Below are positions 44,086-51,852 of a DNA stretch of 64,000 nt, piece by piece. The notes under the pieces were generated by a model. The model was not told the origin of the DNA. It did not search any database and saw nothing but the letters and a program-made list of their open reading frames with translations. Both the position numbers and the translations under genes were made by a program. Each line of letters starts with the position of its first letter. The stretch's first letter is position 1. Origin of the DNA: Luteolibacter flavescens (lineage in GTDB: Bacteria; Verrucomicrobiota; Verrucomicrobiia; Verrucomicrobiales; Akkermansiaceae); NCBI RefSeq assembly GCF_025950085.1, contig NZ_JAPDDS010000003.1, positions 372,001 through 436,000 of the forward strand. The letters run 5' to 3'.

Positions 44086-45000
44086 TCACCATGGCGTGTG
44101 TCGCAATCCGAAGAGGGTAAGTAGATAAAGCGCCCCGATCCCGAGACCGGCGATGGCGAAGGGCTGGAAGTAATCCACAGGGTCCGGCGTGACGCGCTTG
44201 AGCGGCGCCTTTTCCATCTCGTCGATCCTTGAGAAGACGGCCTTCAAGCCATTCGGATCGCCCGCGGCAAAGATTTCTCCACCGGTGATCGAGGCGATCA
44301 CGCCCACCTCGTCCGGCGCGCCGCCCTCGGCGACGTGGACGCCATAGACCTTGATATTGTTCGCCTTCAGGCTCTGCGCGATGGCGATGTCCTGGCCATT
44401 CATCAGGTCCGAGCTCATGCCATCGGTGAAGAGCACGATCATCCGGTCACCCGAGTCGCCGGCGAGCAGCGTCTTCTCCGCGGAACGCAGCGCCATGCCG
44501 ATGCTGGTGCCGCCGAACCAACCCGGAAGCACATCCGGCCGCAGGAATGGCGGCGCGCACTTGAAGGCGGACACGTCATTCGTGAGCGGCACCCAGTTCA
44601 GCACCGCGCTGCCGAAGACCGTCAGGCCGAAGGCATCGCCCTTCCGGAAGGAGATGAAGTCATTCACCGCCTGCATCGCCGCGTCATAGCGTGTGCCGGA
44701 CCCGAAGGGCGCCGTCATCGAGCCGGAGACATCGAGGCAGAAGAGGATATTCGTCATTTCCCGCTCGTTGCGCGGCTGCTCGAAGCGCCTCGGTCCGGCG
44801 AGGATCGCGATGGCGAGCATCAGCAGAAGCACCGGCAGCAGGTCGGCGGCCTTCAGCAGGATGGCGAGCATGCGCTCGCGCGGGATCGGCTGGTGGTCGA
44901 AGGGCAGTGGCACGCGGCGACCGCCACGCTTCCAGAGATACACCGCCAGCCCGACCGGCAGGACGAGCAGGGCTAGCAACCATGGATGGGCGAAGGTCAT
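44086..45000 (-). CDS. VWA-domain membrane protein (BatA-like)
   Basis: This 304-residue protein has the BatA order: an N-terminal helix (AHPWLLALLVLPVGLAVYLW) with the typical HPWxLxLL start, a second helix near 53-70, then a VWA domain with MIDAS LDVSGSM (Asp90, Ser92, Ser94), the threonine of WFGGTSIGMAL and the aspartate of VLFTDGMSSD, and a C-terminal helix. With MoxR and DUF58 proteins it forms a conserved cell-envelope module. It begins 24 bases after the small membrane protein gene. Confidence 0.92.
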   Translation of the reverse strand: MTFAHPWLLALLVLPVGLAVYLWKRGGRRVPLPFDHQPIPRERMLAILLKAADLLPVLLLMLAIAILAGPRRFEQPRNEREMTNILFCLDVSGSMTAPFGSGTRYDAAMQAVNDFISFRKGDAFGLTVFGSAVLNWVPLTNDVSAFKCAPPFLRPDVLPGWFGGTSIGMALRSAEKTLLAGDSGDRMIVLFTDGMSSDLMNGQDIAIAQSLKANNIKVYGVHVAEGGAPDEVGVIASITGGEIFAAGDPNGLKAVFSRIDEMEKAPLKRVTPDPVDYFQPFAIAGLGIGALYLLTLFGLRHTPW

Positions 45001-45024
45001 GGGAAAGACGGAAGACTGGGAGAC

Positions 45025-45807
45025 TCAGGACGCAAGACTGGAGCCCGAGTAAGGGGCGAGGAGCTTTTCGATATCGGCGGTAGTCGTATGGCTGCTCGGG
45101 GCGTGCAGCCAGCGCTCCAGCGCGAGGACGAGCGGCGAGGCATCGGCGTCGGTGCGGAGCTTCACCATGGCCTCCGCGGGTGCGAGCGCGGCGATGTCCG
45201 GTCGGCTCTCGCGCCAGTGGCCGATGACGAGGCGCTCGAGCTTCGCGCGATCGTCGGAGGAAAGCTCGCCCTTTGCCGCGGCACCGACCAGAGGGCGGAG
45301 GCGCTCCGCGAGGGACGCGTGGGCATTCGCACCGTCATCTGCGGCGGCGGGCTTGCTCTTCTTCCACATCAGGATGCCGACGAAGCCCGCGATCCACAGC
45401 GAGACGAAGAGCATCATCTTCGTGCGGTAGCCGCCGAGTTCCGGCAGGCCGGCGGCCTCGTTTTTGTTCGGATGGACCAGCCCGTCGGGCAGGCCGGAAG
45501 TGATCTCCAGCGGAATGGCGGGCAGGGTGGTGCCCTCCGGCGCATCGAGGAATTCCGCGAGATTGTAGGTCCCGGCTTCAAGGCCCTGCACCTCGAAGTC
45601 GTAGCGCGAGCCATCCTTGGCGGGCTTCACCTCCAGCACGCGGACCATCAGCGGCGGCTTGCGGTCGCGGCGCGGCTTTGGCTTCACCTCGCCGCCGGGG
45701 ATGTACACGTCGCTGATTTCCAGCGGCTGGCCGACGCGTTGGGTGGGAGTCTCCGCAAGCAGCGGGCTCGCGGCAAGCAACAGGGCGATGAGGGCGCGGC
45801 GAATCAC
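45025..45807 (-). CDS. Membrane protein of the MoxR-Bat type operon (DUF4381-like position)
   Basis: The 260-residue protein has a signal peptide (RRALIALLLAASPLLAET), a beta-rich periplasmic part of about 110 residues, one membrane helix near 125-145 (MMLFVSLWIAGFVGILMW), and a cytosolic helical tail. No clear domain is visible, but its place between DUF58 and BatA-like genes is where DUF4381-type proteins sit in many operons. The GTG start at 45807 overlaps the DUF58 gene stop by four bases. Confidence 0.7.
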   Translation of the reverse strand: MIRRALIALLLAASPLLAETPTQRVGQPLEISDVYIPGGEVKPKPRRDRKPPLMVRVLEVKPAKDGSRYDFEVQGLEAGTYNLAEFLDAPEGTTLPAIPLEITSGLPDGLVHPNKNEAAGLPELGGYRTKMMLFVSLWIAGFVGILMWKKSKPAAADDGANAHASLAERLRPLVGAAAKGELSSDDRAKLERLVIGHWRESRPDIAALAPAEAMVKLRTDADASPLVLALERWLHAPSSHTTTADIEKLLAPYSGSSLAS

Positions 45808-46667
45808 TGGCGGCTGCGGCGGGATGCTCCCCCGCGCGAGCGGAGGAAGTGGCGGAGTTGGCCGAGGAAGGGCGTTCCCGGGCGGATGAGGAAATGATCG
45901 AGCGACGCCTTTTTCAGCGACTCGGTGAGCGCATCGGTCGTGGAGAGCAGGCGCTTGCCGTGCGTGAGCAGCTCGCGGCCGGACTCGACCTCGCGGCCAC
46001 GGAAGAGGCCCGCGCCTTCTAGCTGGTCCTCGGCGGGATCGCGGAAGATCAGGCACAGGCAATCGTGTCGCGCGCCAATGAGCTTCATCGCGGCGAGTGC
46101 ATCGGGATCGTGGAAATCGCTGAGCACGATCAGCATCGACCGCTGCGTCAAGGATGGCTCCAGCGAGAGCAGGCGCTGGCCGAGCGTGGTCGGCTCGTCA
46201 AAGCGGTAGTGCCGCAGCGCGTGGAGCCACTGGAGCAACACGTCGCGGGAAAGACTCGGCTGGATGACGAGGTCGCGGCCACCGGCACCGAGCACGCCCA
46301 CCGGATTCACGTGATCCAGACATGCCAGCGCGATGCCACCGGCGACCTGCACGGCCAGCCCGTACTTCCCCGGCGGATGCGAGGCGATGGCCATCGAGGC
46401 GGAGGTGTCCACCACGAGCCACACCGGCATCTGCTTCGGCGTCTCGAATTGCTTCACGTGGTGCTTGCCCGTGCGGGCCGTCACCCGCCAGTCGATCGAC
46501 TTCACCGGATCTCCCGGCTCGTAGCGGCGCGACTGCACGTATTCCAAGCCTTGGCCGAGGAACGGGCTGCGATCCGTGCCGTAGCTCAGGCTGTCTGCCA
46601 AGCGCTTCACCGCCACCAGGAACTGGCGGTGGTCGAGCGGATCGGCGTTGTGAAGCGTGGCTTGCAT
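45804..46667 (-). CDS. DUF58 protein (MoxR-associated)
   Basis: The 287-residue protein has the DUF58 hallmark near residues 48-70, RRYEPGDPVKSIDWRVTAR, followed by a VWA-like fold with LVVDTSASMAI and LIVLSDFHD. DUF58 proteins are usually encoded right after MoxR and are thought to be its substrates or partners. It starts two bases after the moxR-like gene stop and overlaps the next gene by four bases, so the three are translated together. Confidence 0.94.
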   Translation of the reverse strand: MQATLHNADPLDHRQFLVAVKRLADSLSYGTDRSPFLGQGLEYVQSRRYEPGDPVKSIDWRVTARTGKHHVKQFETPKQMPVWLVVDTSASMAIASHPPGKYGLAVQVAGGIALACLDHVNPVGVLGAGGRDLVIQPSLSRDVLLQWLHALRHYRFDEPTTLGQRLLSLEPSLTQRSMLIVLSDFHDPDALAAMKLIGARHDCLCLIFRDPAEDQLEGAGLFRGREVESGRELLTHGKRLLSTTDALTESLKKASLDHFLIRPGTPFLGQLRHFLRSRGGASRRSRQ

Positions 46668-46669
46668 GC

Positions 46670-47662
46670 TCAGGAAACCGAGGCCTCGAGGATCTGGCGG
46701 AGCACATTCGCCCCGGTCTTGCCCTCGGCCAGCGCTTCGTAGGTTAGGCGGATGCGGTGCAGCATCACGTCCTCCGCCAGCGCGAAGAGATCCTCCGGCA
46801 CCACGTAGTCGCGGCCATGCAGGAGCGCGCGGGCGCGGGACGCCTTGAGAATGGAAATGCCGGCGCGCGGCGAGCAGCCGACCTCGAGGTCCGGGTGCTT
46901 GCGGGTGCGCTCGATCACATCGACGACGTGCTTCAGGAAGACATCGCTGACGTGGATGTGGTTCGCCGCTTCCATCGCCGAGATCAGGTCGTTCTCGCTG
47001 CCGATGGCCTCCTCCTTGATCATGTCGAACTCGGTGCGAGCCACGGCACCGGAGCCCTCGCGCTTCACGCCGAGCTTCAGGTTCCGGCGAAGGATTTCCT
47101 CCTCCTCGACCGGCGTCGGGTAGCCGAGGCGGTGGCACATCATGAAGCGGTCGAGCTGCGCTTCCGGCAGCTCGAAGGTGCCGCTCTGCTCGATCGGGTT
47201 CTGCGTGGCGATCACCAGGAAGGGCGTCGGCAGCGAGTAGGATTGGCTGCCGATGGTTACCTTGCGCTCCTGCATCGCCTCGAGCAGGGCGCCCTGCACC
47301 TTTGGCGCGGCGCGGTTGATTTCGTCGGCCAGCAGCAGGTTCGTGAAGACGGGACCCTGGTGGGTGCGGAAGTTGCCGGTGCGCTCGTCGAGGATTTCCG
47401 AGCCGAGGATGTCCGAGGGCAGGAGGTCGATGGTGAACTGGATGCGGCGGAAATTCAGGTGCATCGCGCGGGCCAGCGTGTTCACCAGCAGCGTCTTCGC
47501 GAGGCCGGGCATGCCTTCTAACAAAAGGTGGCCGCTCGTCAGCAGGGCGATGAGCATGCGCTCCACCACCACGTCCTGGCCGACGACGATGGTGCCGACC
47601 CGCTCGCGGATCGCTTGGAGATATTGCGCGGTTTCTGAAATCGGGGTGTGGACGCTGCTCAT
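46670..47662 (-). CDS. MoxR-family AAA+ ATPase
   Basis: The 330-residue protein has Walker A EGMPGLAKT (about 49-57), Walker B LLADEINRAAP (about 107-117), sensor 1 IATQNPIEQSGTFELPEAQL and the arginine finger region QLDRFMM. It is the first gene of a seven-gene minus-strand operon. MoxR ATPases act as chaperones that mature the VWA-containing partners encoded downstream. A perfect hairpin about 60 bases upstream of the start may control the operon. Confidence 0.97.
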   Translation of the reverse strand: MSSVHTPISETAQYLQAIRERVGTIVVGQDVVVERMLIALLTSGHLLLEGMPGLAKTLLVNTLARAMHLNFRRIQFTIDLLPSDILGSEILDERTGNFRTHQGPVFTNLLLADEINRAAPKVQGALLEAMQERKVTIGSQSYSLPTPFLVIATQNPIEQSGTFELPEAQLDRFMMCHRLGYPTPVEEEEILRRNLKLGVKREGSGAVARTEFDMIKEEAIGSENDLISAMEAANHIHVSDVFLKHVVDVIERTRKHPDLEVGCSPRAGISILKASRARALLHGRDYVVPEDLFALAEDVMLHRIRLTYEALAEGKTGANVLRQILEASVS

Positions 47663-47720
47663 GGCAATTTGCGTTGCAATCGACGACCTAACTCAGTGCC
47701 GCAGCGGCCCCCGTTTGTCT

Positions 47721-47743
47721 GTGAAAATCCAACGGATTTTCAC
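47721..47743. promoter_or_regulatory. Perfect 10-base hairpin/operator-like dyad upstream of moxR
   Basis: GTGAAAATCC (47721-47730) and GGATTTTCAC (47734-47743) are perfect inverted copies around AAC. The dyad lies 58 bases before the moxR-like start, in the divergent spacer, and has no T-run suitable for a terminator. A regulator-binding site or leader hairpin is inferred. Confidence 0.5.
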
Positions 47744-47822
47744 CACGCGTATTTACGACGTTCCGACAGGGTAGGTCTCCTGCGTTCTTGCCGTGCGGAA
47801 AGAGCCCGGCTAGGTTCTGCGC

Positions 47823-48047
47823 ATGTCTCAGGATACCAAGCCTCTCATCGCCGCTCGACGGGAAGGCTGGACTCTGGAAGTAGTGCAAAGCTTCGACGAA
47901 GCCGAGGCCAGCGAACGGGCGCGATGGCACGCGGCCACTCCGGAAGAGCGGTTCGAAGCCGCCGCACAGATCCGCTACATCGTCTATGGCAAAGCCGCAG
48001 CTACCGCCCGACTTCAGAGAGTTCTTGAAGTTGTTTCTGGAGCATGA
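47823..48047 (+). CDS. Small partner protein of a degraded nucleotidyltransferase locus
   Basis: The 74-residue protein is rich in Glu, Arg and Ala with one long helix; it reads RREGWTLEVVQSFDEAEASE and HAATPEERFEAAAQIRYIVYG. It overlaps the nucleotidyltransferase fragment at 47986 in a different frame. Proteins of this type sit just upstream of MNT/AbiEii-like nucleotidyltransferases in related bacteria, as I recall, so it is probably half of an antitoxin/toxin-like pair. Its partner here is broken; the protein itself looks intact. Confidence 0.6.
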   Translation: MSQDTKPLIAARREGWTLEVVQSFDEAEASERARWHAATPEERFEAAAQIRYIVYGKAAATARLQRVLEVVSGA

Positions 48048-48207
48048 GGTTCGCTTCCTCGTGATCGGTGATCTACCAGCGGACAAGCCTCGAGCTTCCT
48101 GTGAAGCCCTCGTGAAGAATTGCCGCGGAAATCGGTGGAAGTTGCCGGTCGCGGTGACGTCAGGCATGATCCACACATGGCCATCGTCTCCTTGGTGTTT
48201 GCGGTGA
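47986..48207 (+). pseudogene. Remnant of a nucleotidyltransferase (MNT/AbiEii-like)
   Basis: Only the first 31 residues are convincing: MAKPQLPPDFREFLKLF, then EHEVRFLVIG, the usual opening of minimal nucleotidyltransferases, which normally continues with GGxAVxxHGxxRxTxDxDxx. Here the frame goes straight to DLPADKPRAS and then unrelated residues, so the catalytic GS/DxD region is absent. DLPADKPRAS resembles the C-terminal DL-x-A-[DN]-K end of such proteins, suggesting an internal deletion, which is speculative. The last 30 bases overlap the next membrane protein gene. Confidence 0.6.
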
Positions 48208-48602
48208 TAGCACTCCTACTGATCGGCGTCGGGATCGCGCTGGGCCTCGTGGCCTGTGCCATCGCAGCAGTGCTCGTGGGCCTTGGCGTGATCTCATCAT
48301 CCGTGCTCGCTGGGATCTACAGCGGACGGACCACGGATGGCATCCGGATTTTCCTACTTCAATGCGGGATCATCGCCGGAGTGCCGATGGGTGCCGCCTG
48401 CGCATGGGTGGCCACCCGCTTGATGGCGGAGCTACAAGCGAGTGCCGACCTGCCCGTGCTCGTCTTCGGCGCGCTCGGCGGTGCTCTGGCAGGGATCGTC
48501 GGTGCACTGGTGCTCGACCAAATCTCGCGACGCTTGCATGCGCGGGCTGCAGCCCGCTTTCCCGGCATGCTCGGGACCACGGGAAAAGCTGGAGGTGCCT
48601 GA
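48177..48602 (+). CDS. Small integral membrane protein, unknown function
   Basis: This 141-residue protein has three to four hydrophobic helices (about 3-25, 28-48, 60-82 and 90-112) with many Gly, Ala and Val, and a basic C-terminal tail. No family is recognised. It starts at ATG 48177 inside the end of the degraded nucleotidyltransferase frame. It converges on folP with only five bases between the stop codons. Confidence 0.65.
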   Translation: MAIVSLVFAVIALLLIGVGIALGLVACAIAAVLVGLGVISSSVLAGIYSGRTTDGIRIFLLQCGIIAGVPMGAACAWVATRLMAELQASADLPVLVFGALGGALAGIVGALVLDQISRRLHARAAARFPGMLGTTGKAGGA

Positions 48603-48607
48603 TCCCG

Positions 48608-49468
48608 TCACCCCAGCGCATCCAACGTTTTCACCGTCTGCCACGCGGCGCGCACGTCGTGAACGCGGAGCATCTGCGCGCCGCGGCGCATGGCTGCGGA
48701 GATGCATGCCACGGTGCCGGCATCGCGCTCCTTTGGTTCGGGAATTCCCAGCACCTCGCCGATCACCGTCTTGCGGCTCACCGGCACCAGCAAGGGACGG
48801 CCGAAGCGATGCAGGCGCTCCAGCTCGCGGAAGACCCGTAGGTTGTCCTCGCGCTGCTTCGCGAAGTCGATGCCCGGGTCGAGCACCAGCGCCTCAAGCG
48901 GCAGACCCGCATCCACGGCCATCGCGATCTTCTCCTCGAAGAAGCGCTCCATGGCCCCCATCACATCGTCCCATTGCTGATGGAAATGCGGGACTTTTGG
49001 CTCGCCGACGGAGTGCATGACGAGCAGCGACGCCCCTGCCCCGGCGCAGAGCCGCGCATTCCGGTCATCGGGTAGCGCGCCCATGTCATTCACGAGCTCC
49101 ACGCCAAGCGGAAGCACGGCCTCCACTACCTCGGGCCGCCAGGTATTCGCGGAGAGGACGGGTGGCCACACCTGGGGGTCATCCTTTGGCACCGCCGCCG
49201 CAACTGTCTCCGGCCAGCGGGTGAGAAACTCCCGGAAGCGCCGCACCTCCTCCTCCACCGCGACCGCGGCGCGATTCGTCCGCGCGCTCTCCGCCCCCAC
49301 GTCGATCACGTCCGCGCCCTCCTCCGCCTGGCGCTTCGCCTGCGCGAGCGCCGCCGCGATCTCCAGCGTGCCATCGCCGGAGAAGGAGTCGTCATTCACA
49401 TTCACGATCCCCATGACCAGCGGGCGGCGGGGAAAAACGATGTCTCGGGCGGGCAGCTTCCAGATCAC
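48608..49468 (-). CDS. folP: Dihydropteroate synthase, divergent
   Basis: The 286-residue enzyme (usual length 270-290) joins pABA to the pterin diphosphate in folate synthesis. It keeps PLVMGIVNV, the SRKTVIGEVLG motif and the late VHDV. Loop 1 reads NVNDDSFSGDG where most read NVTPDSFSDGG. Loop 2 reads GAESARTNR where most read GGESTRPGA, so the positions equal to E. coli Thr62 and Pro64 are Ala62 and Thr64. Pro64Ser is a known sulfonamide-resistance change in E. coli DHPS. It stands alone on its strand. Confidence 0.9.
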   Translation of the reverse strand: MIWKLPARDIVFPRRPLVMGIVNVNDDSFSGDGTLEIAAALAQAKRQAEEGADVIDVGAESARTNRAAVAVEEEVRRFREFLTRWPETVAAAVPKDDPQVWPPVLSANTWRPEVVEAVLPLGVELVNDMGALPDDRNARLCAGAGASLLVMHSVGEPKVPHFHQQWDDVMGAMERFFEEKIAMAVDAGLPLEALVLDPGIDFAKQREDNLRVFRELERLHRFGRPLLVPVSRKTVIGEVLGIPEPKERDAGTVACISAAMRRGAQMLRVHDVRAAWQTVKTLDALG

Positions 49469-49638
49469 GGGACGACTTCAAGATTTCCGGTACAAAAATC
49501 CCAATCCGAAATCACGCTGCATCCCGCGCCCGCTGGCACTTTCCGGGAATCCGCTGTCACAGAAAATACGGAATCATACACACTCAAACCTGTTTCATCA
49601 TAGCTCCTGACGGCGGCTCATTTAAGCTGACCCTCATC

Positions 49639-50535
49639 ATGAGCGTCACTTTTGGAGCCAGCACCTGGCTGTGGACTTCGCCCTTCACCTCGGAGCACGG
49701 CGATCTTCTCCGCAGCATCGCGAAACTGGGATTCGACGCGGTCGAGCTTCCCATCGAGGACCCCGATCTGGTGGATGCGGCGGAGATCCGCCCCATCCTG
49801 GAGGAGACCGGCCTGACCCCGTATCTCTGCGGTGCCTTCGGCCCCGGGCGCGACCTGACGAATGCCGACTCCAGCGTGCGCGCGAATACCCGCGCCTACC
49901 TCTCCCGCCTGATGGATCTGGCCGAGGCGCTGGACATCCCCTTCATCGCCGGACCGATGTATGCGCAGGTCGGAAAGGCGCGCCAGCTTTCCCCGGACGA
50001 TCGCCAGCGCGAGTGGGACCTGGCAGCGAGCGAACTCCGCACCGTGGCGAATGAAGCGGGCAACCGCGGCCTGAAGCTCGCGATCGAGGCGATCAACCGC
50101 TTCGAAAGCGATCTGGTCAATACCACCGCCGACACCATCCGGCTGATCCGCTCCATCGACCATCCCGCAGCGAAGGCGATGATCGATACCTTCCATATGA
50201 CCATCGAGGAGTCGGACATCGGCGACGCCATCCGCCATGCGGGCGACGATCTGATCCACGTGCAGGTCAGTGAAAACCACCGCGGAGTCACCGGCACCGG
50301 CCTCACCCCGTGGCAGGACTTCCGCGATGCCCTGCGCGACATCCGCTACACCGGCGCGATCGTCATCGAGTCCTTCACGCCGGACAATCGCGACCTCGCA
50401 GGCGCGGTCTGCATCTGGAAGCGCTTCACCACCACGCAGGATGAATTCGCCGGGCGCGGCCTCGCCTTCATGCAGGATCTCTTCGACCGGCCGCTCCGCA
50501 GCCTGGAGGCCGCGATCTTGACCGCCTCCCACTGA
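49639..50535 (+). CDS. Sugar-phosphate isomerase/epimerase (D-psicose/tagatose 3-epimerase type)
   Basis: The 298-residue TIM-barrel protein has FGASTWLWTSPF at the start and the metal site KLAIEAINRFESD, MIDTFHMTIEES, IHVQVSENHRGVTGTG and AIVIESFTPDN, matching D-tagatose/D-psicose 3-epimerases (catalytic Glu in EAINR and ESF, His in SENHRG). It lies 42 bp upstream of a Gfo/Idh/MocA oxidoreductase on the same strand, a common pairing for rare-sugar or inositol breakdown. The exact ketose is unknown. Confidence 0.92.
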   Translation: MSVTFGASTWLWTSPFTSEHGDLLRSIAKLGFDAVELPIEDPDLVDAAEIRPILEETGLTPYLCGAFGPGRDLTNADSSVRANTRAYLSRLMDLAEALDIPFIAGPMYAQVGKARQLSPDDRQREWDLAASELRTVANEAGNRGLKLAIEAINRFESDLVNTTADTIRLIRSIDHPAAKAMIDTFHMTIEESDIGDAIRHAGDDLIHVQVSENHRGVTGTGLTPWQDFRDALRDIRYTGAIVIESFTPDNRDLAGAVCIWKRFTTTQDEFAGRGLAFMQDLFDRPLRSLEAAILTASH

Positions 50536-50576
50536 TACCGGATATCTTGGGACCCATTTCCTTTTCCTTTAAATCC

Positions 50577-51701
50577 ATGAGTGACATCAACATCGCCATC
50601 GTCGGACTCGGGTTCGGCGCCGAATTCATCCCGATCTACCAGCGCCTGAAGGGCGTGAACATGTATGCCATCTGCCAGCGCACCCAGTCCAAGCTGGATG
50701 AAGTCGGCGACAAGTTCGGGATCGAAAAGCGCTACACCTCCTACGACGACCTGCTCGCCGATCCGGACGTCCACGCCGTCCACATCAACTCCCCCATCCC
50801 GGACCACGCCGAGCAATCCATCAAGGCGCTGAAGGCGGGCAAGCACGTCGCCTGCACCGTGCCGATGGCGACCAGTGTCGAGGACTGCAAGAAAATCGTC
50901 GATCTGGTTAAGGAGACCGGCCTGAAATACATGATGATGGAGACCGTGGTATATGCCCGCGAGTTCCTCTTCATGAAGGAGCTCTATGACAAGGGCGAGC
51001 TCGGCAAGATCCAGTTCATCAAGGCATCCCACCAGCAGGACATGGATGGCTGGCCGGGCTACTGGCCGGGCCTGCCGCCGATGCACTACGCCACCCACTG
51101 CGTGGGCCCGGCGCTCGGCCTGATGCGCTCCGAGGCGGAGTATGTGTCCTGCTTCGGCTCCGGCACCATCCGCGAGGAGATGCACGGCTGCTACGGCTCG
51201 CCCTTCGCCGTGGAGACCACCCACGTGAAATTCAAGGACAGCGATGTCTCCGCGCACATCTACCGCTCGCTCTTCGACGTGGCGCGGCAGTATCGCGAGT
51301 CCATCGAGGTCTATGGCTCGCAAAAGTCCGTCGAGTGGCCGCTGATCGAGCACAATCCGCTGGTGCTCCACACCGCGAAGCTGCCCGAGCCGGAGATCCC
51401 TTCGGAAGTCGAGAGCCCGGACTTCGCCCACTACCTGCCGGAGGAAATCCAGCTCTTCACGAAGGGCGGCGTCTACGGCGGCGACACCGGCGAGGACCAC
51501 CTCTCCTTCACCCAGGGCGCGGGCCACGGCGGCAGCCACCCGCACCTCGTCCACCAGTTCGTGAAGATGCTCCAGACCGGCGAGGACGCGTATCCGAATG
51601 CCATCGAAAGCGCGAACATCACCTGCACCGGCATCCTCGCCCACGAGTCCGCGCTCAAGGGCGGCGAACTCATCCGCCTGCCGGAGTGGACGCACCGCTG
51701 A
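50577..51701 (+). CDS. Gfo/Idh/MocA-family oxidoreductase
   Basis: The 374-residue protein has the N-terminal NAD(P)-binding motif NIAIVGLGFGAEFIP (GxGxxG-like), the family Lys-Pro region altered to GKHVACTVPMAT, and the C-terminal alpha/beta domain with HQQDMDGWPGYWPGLPPMHY and the conserved HxxxH-like THCVGP stretch. The usual EKP is replaced by CTVP, an atypical form seen in some Planctomycetes/Verrucomicrobia members. It is co-directional with the epimerase, suggesting oxidation of the same sugar. A terminator follows 40 bases after its stop. Confidence 0.9.
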   Translation: MSDINIAIVGLGFGAEFIPIYQRLKGVNMYAICQRTQSKLDEVGDKFGIEKRYTSYDDLLADPDVHAVHINSPIPDHAEQSIKALKAGKHVACTVPMATSVEDCKKIVDLVKETGLKYMMMETVVYAREFLFMKELYDKGELGKIQFIKASHQQDMDGWPGYWPGLPPMHYATHCVGPALGLMRSEAEYVSCFGSGTIREEMHGCYGSPFAVETTHVKFKDSDVSAHIYRSLFDVARQYRESIEVYGSQKSVEWPLIEHNPLVLHTAKLPEPEIPSEVESPDFAHYLPEEIQLFTKGGVYGGDTGEDHLSFTQGAGHGGSHPHLVHQFVKMLQTGEDAYPNAIESANITCTGILAHESALKGGELIRLPEWTHR

Positions 51702-51740
51702 GCCGGAAGGGATAATTTCCAGGCAACGACCGCATCAGAC

Positions 51741-51775
51741 AAAGGCACTCCGGAAACGGGGTGCCTTTTGTCTTT
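51741..51775 (+). terminator. Intrinsic terminator after the oxidoreductase gene
   Basis: An 11-base stem with one G-U pair, AAAGGCACTCC (51741-51751) with GGGGTGCCTTT (51758-51768), loop GGAAAC, then TTGTCTTT. It ends the sugar epimerase/oxidoreductase pair. Confidence 0.85.
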
Positions 51776-51852
51776 GTCGATGACGGTTTCCTCCGGCACA
51801 GACAAGTTGGACGCGCCATGGCATTCTTGCACCGGCACCTCGCCACTCTGGA

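Noticed and set aside
43670-44092. 140-codon minus-strand frame across the repeat element in the Bat-type operon
   Set aside because: It reads through palindromic repeats and has no domain; the stretch is better explained as a non-coding repeat element.
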